Below, piece after piece: positions 55,636 to 64,000 of a stretch of DNA of 64,000 nt (positions are counted from its first letter, which is position 1; each line of letters opens with the position of its first letter). The DNA is from Cadophora sp. MPI-SDFR-AT-0126 (lineage: Eukaryota; Ascomycota; Leotiomycetes; Helotiales; Ploettnerulaceae). The notes under the pieces were generated by a model, which saw only the letters and a program-made list of their open reading frames with translations, was not told where the DNA came from and did not search any database. Position numbers and translations under genes: made by a program. The stretch lies in NCBI GenBank assembly GCA_020747065.1, contig JAGMVK010000011.1, forward strand, positions 1,961,983 through 2,025,982, written 5' to 3'.

Positions 55636-56688
55636 GTCCATGCATCCGCACCACCAGCTGTTTTGCTGCCATACAATTGAAGTTTAGTACTCGCAGCCAT
55701 TCCCGTAGGCACTCCCCGCAGCCACCATCGCCATCCACTACCGCCATCTATTGCGACTATCCATCGTTGCGATCCATTCCTGCATTAAGATCATCATCAC
55801 CGTGCAGTGTTACAGTCCGTGCATTAGTAGTACCCAGCTGTTTTACTGCCATGCAATTGAAGTCCTTCCTCGCAGCCACTCCCAGTAGCCATCGCCACTA
55901 CTATCCACTACCACCATCTCCTACCACTATTCATCGCCGCAATCCGTTCATACATTGAAACCACTATCATGAGTTGTTACAGCCCATGCATTAGCAGTAC
56001 CCAGCTGTTTTACTGCCATGCAATTGAAGTCCTCCCCCGCAACTACGCTCGCGGCTCCTCCCGCAGCCACTCTTGCAGCTGCTATTGCCATCCACTAGCG
56101 CCACCCACTGCTACCATGCATCGTCGCAATCCATTTATACATTCAAAATCATCATTATAAACGATTGCAGGCCATGTATTTGCACCACCCAACTATTTAG
56201 CTACTATATGATCGAAGTCCTCGCCCGCAGCCAGTCTTACAGCGGCTACCGCCATCCACCACCGCTATCTACTGCTGCTATTCACTACTGCCATCCCTCG
56301 TTGCAATCCATTCCTGCATTGAGATCACTATCACCGTGCAGTGTTACAGTCCGTGCATTAGTAGTACCCAGCTGTTTTACTGCCATGCAGTTGAAGTTAT
56401 CCCTCGCAGCCACTCCCGCAGCCACTCCCCGCAGCCATCTACTACCACCATCTCCTGCTACAGTTCGTCGCCGCAATCTATTTATGCATTCAAATTATCA
56501 GCATAAGCTATTACAGCCGACGCATTTGCACCACCGGCTGTTTTGCTACCATATGATCGAAGTCCTCCCCCGCAGCCACTCTCGCAGCTACTCCCGTAGC
56601 TATCGCAGCTATCCAGCAGTGCCATCCACTGCTACCATTCATCGTCGCAATCCATTCATGCATTATCAGCATAAATCATCTGTTTAGC
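55636..56688 (+). repeat. Six-unit satellite of ~167-188 bp with higher-order period
   Basis: Units start at 55636, 55815, 55982, 56170, 56349 and 56516, each opening with a GTCCRTGCATT/GCC.ATGCATT-like string, then CAGCTGTTTTRCTGCCAT, TTGAAGT, CGCAGCCACTCCC, and a CCATC-rich tail. Spacings are 179, 167, 188, 179, 167 bp, and units 1/4 and 2/5 are the closest pairs, so the array has a three-unit higher-order period of ~534 bp. The long plus-strand frames inside are repeat products without a family motif. Confidence 0.85.
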
Positions 56689-56943
56689 ATAAGTAATGCG
56701 CTTTAGTGAGGTCATTGAGAGCGGGGGTAATTAGATGCGGTCAGTACAGGACCTAACGAGAAGGGAAGGACCTAACCCAACCTATACAAACTGCTTTCCC
56801 TACACAGAGCACACCTGCGTATCTACCTAAATAAGCATTTCTCGACCACCATTCTGGCCCAGTGGGTTGCATGGAAGTTTTCTCGAGTCTTCGCATTGCA
56901 TTTAACAACTAACATTATGAATATACTAATGCGTAGTACATAG

Positions 56944-57209
56944 ATGCCTCCATACAGTCCTGCAGCAATCGTCGCCTTCGAGAGGCTCGGCCGGCGGTGG
57001 ATTCAGGTGTCCTCGAACCGCGAGGCCTGGGCCAACACCCATCGGGGTGCCGTATGTATTCCTCCCCTTCCCTATATATCTGCTAACTTCCCCAGATAGC
57101 TATCATGTTGATCCTGGGGTTGGTACCGGGTTGCGATAAGCACATCATCGCATGTGCGGACCTGGTTCCCCTGGTCGAGGCCGGGGAGGTCTTGCTTCGG
57201 GCTTTGTAA
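56944..57209 (+). CDS. Small two-exon gene, 73 residues, family unknown
   Basis: Exon 1 (56944-57051) encodes MPPYSPAAIVAFERLGRRW, then SSNREAWANTHRGA. A 44-nt intron (57052-57095: GTATGT, branch TGCTAAC, CCCCAG) joins in phase to exon 2 (57096-57209), AIMLILGLVPGCDKHIIA, then DLVPLVEAGEVLLRAL and TAA. All splice signals are near-consensus and both exons are free of stops, unlike the surrounding decayed DNA. The second exon begins with a short hydrophobic helix. It lies 0.9 kb upstream of the helicase on the same strand and may be a helicase-associated small ORF or a lost N-terminal exon pair. No homology is claimed. Confidence 0.5.
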
Positions 57210-57399
57210 ATAGTTGCTAGGGGCGGTACTCACAATTGGGAGTATCGTAAGTAGGGAGGGGCGGGGCCCTACTAAACTTTTTGTTTACTTTTTCCTATTT
57301 CCAACTAAGACAAATGGATTAAGCGAGGTACCTTAGGGGAAGGGAGTTCACACTTGTACTAGCCATTACCGGATTACTATTGCTATATTACATTAGTAA

Positions 57400-57947
57400 G
57401 ATCGATTTAAGGATGAGAAGATGAAGTCAGAGGAGGGTAATGACTTACATTAAGGTGATATAGATAGGGATAATACAGAGGATTTAGAAGCTAGTCACGG
57501 AAACCTATATCATAAGCAGAACTTACGCAGGAGGTTCCGCTACTTAGGGATCTGCTATAATTCTATTTAACTCTAATAATACGCCCGGTTTATCTTCTGT
57601 GCTATAGCCTTAGAAGTCATAAATCTATAGCAGCTATAGAAAGCAGAAGTTAGAAGAGAAGAGGTCCAAATAGGTTAAGTAAGCAAGGACAGCTATAATT
57701 GAAACTCCTAAGGACTCTGAAGGTGAGCCTAGACACGACTAAAGTCAAGACAAACTAAGGACCCCTAAATAGGACAGCTATCTCGCCGGCGTTGTAGCAA
57801 CTAGCGACAGTCTATTGGGAGTAAAAGCTCGTCGTCAAGCTAAACCACTACGGAGAGAACAAGAGAGAGTAAGTAACGAGCAAAGGAGGGCGCGTCCCTA
57901 AGCCTGGGCAAGAGGGCTCAATACACGGAAGCTTTCTTCCTCTTCTG
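57400..57947 (+). pseudogene. Gln-rich coiled reading frame broken by many stops
   Basis: From ~57538 one frame reads RYLGICYNSI, stop, L, two stops, YARFIFCAIALEVINL, stop, QL, stop, KAEVRREEVQIG and so on. Nearly every stop sits where Gln would complete an LQQ-type helix (TAA or TAG beside surviving CAG). The decay mode is the same as in the helicase downstream. Family unknown. Confidence 0.35.
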
Positions 57948-58045
57948 TAAGGCCCCTTTTGCAGCTCGAAGAGAGAGCGCGGACCACTTGCGGCTCTGTG
58001 CTCCTACGGCGGGCACGGACTTATACTCTGTAAGGTAATATCCTC
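57948..58045. repeat. GC-rich block, copy 2
   Basis: Matches 54691-54795 in order and orientation. It lies directly upstream of the helicase and may be part of its promoter region. Confidence 0.55.
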
Positions 58046-58132
58046 AGAGGAGTTGGCTAGTTAGTAGTAAGTAATGTCCCTACTTATTTACGTCTCTTAG
58101 AAGGCTCTGTTTCAGTGAGTTCTGTTATTACC

Positions 58133-61100
58133 ATGTCGCTGGATCTCGTTTACAACCCGACCCACCAGGTAGTCGTTTGCCGGCGCTACCAGACGTGCCT
58201 CGTACCCCGGCAAAGTAGTATCAAACAACACTTACGGGGCGAGCCGCACCGTCTACTCAGTCCAGCTCTGAAGGCCCACTTAGCATATATCGATGGACTG
58301 ACGCTACGGGACCTAGAGACCTTGAAGAGGGACCGGCCTAGGGAGTCGGTTAACCCGATCGAGTACCTCCTAATCCACGCGGGGTTTCGCTGTCTGCTCT
58401 ATCCTCTCGAAGATCCCTTCTACACAATCCGCCTCCCCCGGATACGGGACCATATACCGAGCTATAACAGGAGAAGTGCGAGGGAGCACAAGTCGACGCC
58501 GCTCTGGGAGAGTTACCGCCTCTAGACTTACTTTGCTAATAATGCCCTGGTGACTTACTTTACTATTCTCAAGGGCGTAGAGACGCCAGACCCAGCCTAT
58601 TTAACTGTACTAATAGAGCCTAAGAGGGAATTATTTGTGAAGTTAGAGGGGGATTACTAAGATATGAAATGCGATCTCGAGGCGCAAGCAAGTATCGTTC
58701 GGGATATTAGAGAGTCCAGGTTAGAAAGGGTGCTATAGCTACACGACGTGACGCGCTTCCTATCCTACATAGTTACGCTACAGGACAAGGAGATCTGGAG
58801 CTCGTACCGACTGCCCCTAAAGAAAGAGCTTGATGCGGGTGGCGAGTATACTACGGATCCTGATCTCGCCTGAATCCTGGTTACAGCTAAGGCTGTCTTA
58901 AGAGACGCATACTGGTTATACAGCGACACTTCGCCAGACCGGAAAATGACACAGTAGCGGGCTAATATCCTGAATGAATTCTATGCTAGGGCGTCGGGCA
59001 AAGCAGATAGGTTCCGGTATTACAAGAACGCGTCGACCCTGGTTACCTACTTCACCACTATGAAACAGCTGTTAGTGTACTACTACCGAGTAGTATACTG
59101 TGAAAGCGGTCATTTCACCCGGGTTTAACTAGACCAGATACTACCTAGGGATGTTATCTAACTAACTACCCAGTAGATCTAGGCCATGGATAAGATTATA
59201 GATGCATTAGTTCTTGAAGATGAGGAGGAAGCTGAGCTGGCTTTAAAGCACGCCATTCAGCGACTATACCTGGCCCTGATCTGCTATACTATTAGCAGCG
59301 TGCTATTTAAATCGCCTGTCTTAAGTTTCTGCGCTATATTGAGCAGGAAAGTCCGTGGGAAAGGCTGAGGGTTATGGGAGGAGCCGGGGAATTTCAATAG
59401 CCACTTATCGGCTCTGACCTGGGCTGCCTAGCTCGTGCTCTTTGACTATACTTGTTTTCAGGAGCAGGACGATGAAGATCAAATCCCTGTCTTTCTTACC
59501 AAGATCTGCAAGAAGTTCTTCCAACAGCTAGCCGAGACACCGTTTAGGCATATTCTGCAATAGCAGCTGTACTTATTCAAGGTTAGAAAGGCCGCAATTA
59601 CTAAGCACTAAGCCCGGTGGTCCCTGGACAGGTAGACAGTGGAATATCGCGGGGTAGAATTGCAGATGTCGCAGATCTCTGACTTGGTAGCTTCTGAATA
59701 CTAACGGGCCTATGCCCTGCTTTATGATAAGCTCTTATTCTAAGCAAAAGACCTGACTCCTATGGAGTCGTGGCGGCTAAAGGACGACTTAGATCTGGAA
59801 GATTTTGGAGGTTCGTGGCTCTCTTATCCCAGTAATGCCGAGTTCTTAGAGGGTGCTGAGCTCGCTCTCTTCCGGCGGATCTAAGGCAATACTGAGCTCC
59901 GGGCCATGTTCTTAACCAAGGCTAAGGATGGGAGCATGATCTTGTATCCTAAGGCTATGGACATCTACGAGTCACACGCCCAAGAATTCCTACAGCTGTT
60001 ATTAGTGCTATGCCATATCCCTGGCGGCCCACCGTTACGAGCGTCTGAGTTGCTATCGATAATGTGGTGTAATACTGCTCGACAGCGCCACCTATTTATT
60101 TAGGAGAAGCTACTAATGATCTATGTTCAGTACCACAAGGGTCAGCAGTAGTCCGGGGTGTACAAGGATAATATTCGCTTTATACTAAAGGCGATTGGGG
60201 ATTTAGTGCTTCTTTACATTGCATATGTTTTGCCTTTAAGGCAACTGTTCCTTCGATAGTAAAAGCCCGGTGCCCTCATCTCTCCGTACCTTTAGGCGAA
60301 ATTAGACGGGACGGTGTGGGTTAATAAGACACTTTCAGCTTGCTTACGTAAGGCGTGTACCCGGGTAAAGGTGCCTTGTTTGCACACTTCCAACTGGCGG
60401 CAGTTTGCAGCATCGATTACTAAAGAGAAGTTTTCTACTAAAGAACAGGCTAACTTTGATATTAAGGAGAGCGTCGGGGAGGATATTGAAGACGAGCTGG
60501 ATCTTGTTGCCTTAGCTGAACAAAGCAACTACAGCTACCACACTTTTAATCATGCATATACTGGCACTACTACGCTCACCATAAGTGCTTTACTGCATCG
60601 GAATTACCGAGCATCTGAGAGCTGGCATACGTTATTCCGGCTCGATTATATTCTCCAGGGGAAGAGACTACGAGGCGCCTCAGAGACGCTGTCACTGCGA
60701 ATACTTGATACTTCCAAGCGTGGTTAGCTTCGCCGGAGGGGGGCTTATTCTGAGGCTAACTTACTGGCGGTGGCACGGAAGTTATACAATAAACCGGACT
60801 TGCAATTCAGGGTTCCCGGTCAGCGGAATAGCGTTCTTGCTATCATGGGACCTTATTCAGCTGAGTAAGTGGTTCTGGTAATAGGAACCGGCTCTAGTAA
60901 GACGATAGTTGTTATGATTGGTACTGCTATTACAGATACTGGGACCACTATCCTTGTTTTGCTAATAGTTGCTCTGCGAGGTGATATACTGAGACGCTTT
61001 CACGAAGTAGGTATCCGGCCCTTGGTCTAGTCGGTTGATTGTAAGTAGTCGGCTTCACTAGTTATTGTATCAGCTGAAGCAGCGTGTACTTAAGGCTTTC

Positions 61101-62506
61101 TTAAATACTATCATCTTCAGGTCAGTAAGCAGAAACTCGACTGTATTATTATCGACGAGGGTTATCTCACTATTACGGCTAGTGATTACCGGCTATGCAT
61201 GGCTTAACTGGGCTGGTACGTTCGGTAAATTAGGACGTAAACAGTGTAGCTGACAGTAACCCTACCTCCTATGATGCAAGAAGAGTTCATTGAGCATAAT
61301 AAGCTGGTGAAACCCAGGGTTATCCGGGAATCGACTAATCGGCTGAACATTAAGTACATAGTCAGCTTAGAGACCGGACCGGGTGCCTTAGTTGAGAGAG
61401 CTGCCGACCTGGTACAGGCATACTGGCCCAAGTAGGAGATCTTTAACTACTCCCGCGATAAGATCATTATCTACTGCCGGACTCGGGAGGAAGTAGTACA
61501 GCTTGCCGATATTCTTAAGTATCCCTTGTATACGTTAAGATCCGGAACTGAAGAGGAGAAAGCTGCTATTATCTCTAGGTGGCTTGGTAATAGAGATCAG
61601 CCGGTGATTGTAGCTACATCTGCTCTTAGGATCGGATTTAATTATCCGTTCGTCCGCTGGGTAATCCATGTTAATAGGCCCGATAAGCTGACTGATTTCT
61701 CTCAGGAGTCTAGAAGAGCTGGGCGGGATGGAAGTAAGGCTTCTTCTATTGTTCTCCTGTATGCCGGGTGGAAGCCTCAGGTTAATGGATACCTATCCGC
61801 GGATCGAGAGGCTATGCAGCTCTATCTTACACAGTAATACTGTTCCCGTGGTATTCTGAGCCAGTTCTTAGATACTTAATCCGATTGGCGGTGGTATATA
61901 CTGGGTGAAGAGAGGTGTCAGGTTTACCGCGAGCCCCATACCGAAGCGCGACCTGCCGACGTTGTATTTACCTTACCGCAAAGAGTAGAGATGGAATTCA
62001 CCGGGCTAGAAGAGGTCTTACGGCAGGATCATGTCCGAGAGTAGGTCCTTGATAGTTATAAGAGCGACCTCGAGATTATGGTAGGGCTGTGCCTCTACTG
62101 CCGGATCAAGGGCCGCAGGTTCGACTATGCGCTAGGCAAATGCTCACGGCGGTTCCGGTGGATCTGTGCTAAGTAAGAGGCGTACTATACACGAGACCGA
62201 GAGGATAAGGAGTGGATCGGGCGATATGTGGTATGCTGGTAGTGCTACCAGCCACAAGATATCTGTCGGGTAGTAGATCCAGAGCATGAAGAGACCGAGT
62301 GCCGCTTCCCTGATATAGTGATACTGCTTTACTACGGAGTGTATTACCGGCCTGGAGGCGAGGAGTGGCTACGGAAGTATTTCCAGCGCTCTTTTCAGAG
62401 CGAACTGGAATATATGCTATGGCTAGGGGAAACGGCATCACTTGGGGGGAACGAGTGTATTGAAGCTAACTGTGTAGCGGCGCTTGCATTAGCAGAGTTT
62501 GGATAA
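58133..62506 (+). pseudogene. Telomere-linked RecQ-type helicase, full-length frame with ~35 stop codons
   Basis: ATG 58133 to TAA 62506: 1457 codons in a single frame, no frameshift, but about 35 in-frame stops. Domains in order: an N-terminal OrsD/DUF3505-like zinc segment (CRRYQTCLVPRQSSIKQHLR, then HRL, residues ~20-45); a long helical middle part with RASELLSIMWCNTARQRH, YHKG and SNWRQFAASITKEKF, as in fungal telomere-linked helicases; the helicase core from ~residue 900: Walker A-like IGTGSSKTIVV, motif II IIIDEGY, TVTLPPMM, IIYCRTREE, VIVATSALRIGFNYP, and motif VI QESRRAGRDG; then a RecQ-type Cys region (YCSRGILSQFLD, GEERCQVYREPH) and a C-terminal Cys-rich tail (CLYCRIKGRR, CRFPDIV). 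Catalytic motifs carry missense changes (GSSKT for GSGKT; DEGY for DEGH). Stops are mostly TAG/TAA at Gln positions, with only two TGA. Position and orientation, 1.4 kb from the telomere, are typical. Confidence 0.88.
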
Positions 62507-63599
62507 GCTTATTTTGCACGTTTAATATAAAATAATAATAGGATTATATTATCCTTATAATATCAAAGAATATAAAGACTATTTATATAAGATCGGTGTA
62601 TTAAGAGATTATTTAAACTTTTTAAATAATATTCTATTCTAATTAATCCTAATTAAACAAGATAGATTAATTACCTTTCGACTTGAATAGAATAGTATTT
62701 AAATTATTAGTTGAATAATATTTAATTATTTAACCGGTGATACACGTTTTGACTTTTATTATAAAATAGCTTAAATATATATTATAATTATAACTTTATC
62801 TTTATTTAATAAAGCAAATACTATCTTGCTTTTATATATAATAAGTTAAGTAAGAATTTTATGAAATAATTTATAAATTATATTTAAGGTAGTTTAATAA
62901 AGAATAGTTAACTAATTTCTTTGAGTTTACTGTATATTACTAAGCTATTATTTATATAATAGTTTATCTTAATTAGATACCAGTTCAATAAAATAGATTA
63001 ATAATAAAAACGCTTAATTAGAATAGAATACTGAGCATTATTTTATTTTATTTATTTAATACGTTGTGTAATATAAACAGGTAAGAGATAAGCTCTAAGT
63101 CTAAGAACTCAGAACTACTTAAAACGAAAGGTGCGACGACTTATAATATTAGTAAAAATATAAAGTAACGGCTAATAAAGTCAAGGCGAAGTAATGAAGA
63201 AATAGAGTAGTATAACTACTAATAAGATTAAGGCGAAGTAAAGGATAAAGAGAAGAAGATAATTAGGGTTAATAAGATTAAGACGAAGTAAAGTATTAGT
63301 CCACAGGTCCTTACATAAGTATACTTTAGTCTGAAAAGGGGGTGTGGATTAGGATCAGGAGCTAGAGCCTAGCCGGACTAGTTTCGGAGGGTATTCGGTG
63401 GGGTCTCGTAGTATATAGTCTGACTCTCCTCGTACTCTCTTAGGAATTACACAGATTTTTAACTATACCTTTAAAGCTCTGTCAACCATACTGATATATC
63501 ATTATATTACGTAGTACATGAACCGGTACTGCACCGATATAAAGGAAAAGAAAAAAGTGGAGAAGGGTTAATAAAGAAAAAGATAAAGAAAAAAGGAAA
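62507..63599. other. AT-rich subtelomeric spacer
   Basis: No gene. 63140-63300 contains three imperfect repeats of AATAAGATTAAGRCGAAGTAA. 63390-63480 holds a diverged inverted relative of the 6219/48636 repeat (GTATATAGTCTGACTCTCCT). 63530-63605 is purine-rich. Confidence 0.5.
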
Positions 63600-63878
63600 G
63601 TTTTAATATAAAAGGATTATTTAAAAAGGATTAGGGTTGTGTTATTTTAGTATTAAGGTTGTGTTATTTAAGCGTGTTATTTGAGTATTGACGGGGTGTT
63701 ATTTAAGGGTTATTTGGGTATATTATTTGAGTATTTTATTTAAGTTTTATTTAAGTTTTATTTAAGTTTTATTTGAGTGTTTTATTTGAGTATTTAAGTA
63801 TTTTATTTGAGTATTTTATTTGTTTTATTTAAGTGTTTTATTTAAGTGTTTTATTTAAGTTTTATTTGTGTGTGTTAT
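63600..63878. repeat. Degenerate TTATTTRAGT satellite adjoining the telomere
   Basis: Repeated TTTTATTTGAGTA / TTTTATTTAAGTG / GTTATTTAAG units of ~10-13 bp, merging with TTAGGGTTGTG at the left and with the telomere repeat at the right. G-rich bias on the plus strand persists (GAGT, GGGT), as in decayed telomere-like arrays. Confidence 0.75.
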
Positions 63879-64000
63879 TTAGGGTTAGGGTTAGGGTTAG
63901 GGTTAGGGTTAGGGTTAGGGTAGGTTAGGGTTAGGGTTAGGGTTAGGGTTAGGGTTAGGGTTAGGGTTAGGGTTAGGGTTAGGGTTAGGTTAGGGTTAGG
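63879..64000 (+). repeat. Telomere, (TTAGGG)n
   Basis: About 20 TTAGGG units to the end of the window with a few imperfect ones (GGGTAGG and TTAGG units). The G-rich strand runs outward 5' to 3', so this is the true right end of the chromosome. Confidence 0.97.

Noticed and set aside
55677..56687. Plus-strand frames as Ser/Pro/His-rich proteins
   Set aside because: They are generated by the satellite units, repeat with them and have no family motif or conserved start.
55636..56688. CRISPR-like array
   Set aside because: Units are ~175 bp, diverged throughout, with no short identical repeats and spacers; the organism is a fungus.
58133..62506. Reassigned genetic code (TAA/TAG read as Gln) for the helicase frame
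   Set aside because: Intact genes in the same window end in TAG, TAA or TGA (5055, 12047, 46522, 50548) and use CAA/CAG for Gln. Catalytic motifs of the helicase also carry missense changes, so mutation explains the stops better.
58133..62506. Rescue of the helicase by A-to-I editing of UAG
   Set aside because: Almost half the stops are TAA, which one edit cannot convert to a sense codon, and the TAG sites align with Gln rather than Trp.

Overview
The window is the right-hand end of a chromosome of a filamentous ascomycete (Pezizomycotina). It finishes in about 120 bp of TTAGGG telomere repeat. The organism call rests on short GT-AG introns with CTAAC/CTGAC-like branch sites, typical fungal gene families (Zn2Cys6 regulator, Dal5-type and sugar-type MFS carriers, tannase, But2-domain protein, F-box protein), and long AT-rich tracts of the kind left by repeat-induced point mutation (RIP). 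Genes sit as islands of normal composition between AT-rich blocks made of degraded transposons.  LAYOUT. 1-4300: edge of an LTR, AT-rich DNA with a 195-bp solo LTR, and a CorA-like C-terminal remnant. 4483-5055: secreted But2-domain protein. 6.2-9.7 kb: dispersed repeat, broken Cys-rich gene, ~160-bp tandem duplication, a lactonase-like metallo-beta-lactamase gene and a broken SMP-30 lactonase. 10.06-11.93 kb: RIP-degraded Fot1/pogo-like element. 12.0-21.3 kb: the main gene island, with two divergent pairs: Dal5-type MFS carrier (-) / AtuA-like protein (+) and Zn2Cys6 regulator (-) / tannase-feruloyl esterase (+). 21.6-21.87 kb: right end of the same pogo family. 22.2-23.8 kb: secreted DUF6345-type protein, with a small duplicated piece at 24.4 kb. 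25-44 kb: repeat-rich, with solo LTRs carrying perfect 5-bp target duplications, a 758-bp MITE, a Tc1/mariner element hit by two later insertions, an APH-kinase pseudogene, several unrecognised broken genes and one unrecognised spliced gene. 44.8-46.5 kb: F-box protein. 46.5-50.5 kb: AT-rich with inverted LTR-like repeats. 50.5-52.8 kb: multi-exon sugar transporter. 54.4-58.1 kb: subtelomeric repeats (interstitial telomere-like patch, 23-bp minisatellite, tRNA-like module plus hairpin, ~175-bp higher-order satellite) and a tiny two-exon gene. 58.1-62.5 kb: a telomere-linked RecQ-type helicase of ~1457 codons, pointing at the telomere, one frame throughout but with about 35 stop codons. 62.5-64.0 kb: AT-rich DNA, a degenerate TTATTTRAGT satellite, then the telomere.  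HOW IT WORKS TOGETHER. The 12-21 kb genes look like a small catabolic cluster: secreted esterase, uptake carrier, AtuA-like intracellular protein and a pathway regulator. The two divergent promoters share an exact 12-mer (CCGACGACCGAT), and one also holds a CGG-N10-CCG inverted repeat, so co-regulation by the resident Zn2Cys6 protein is a concrete hypothesis. The transposon layers show ancient RIP (AT-rich), later insertions that kept target duplications, and milder C-to-T damage in the subtelomeric helicase.
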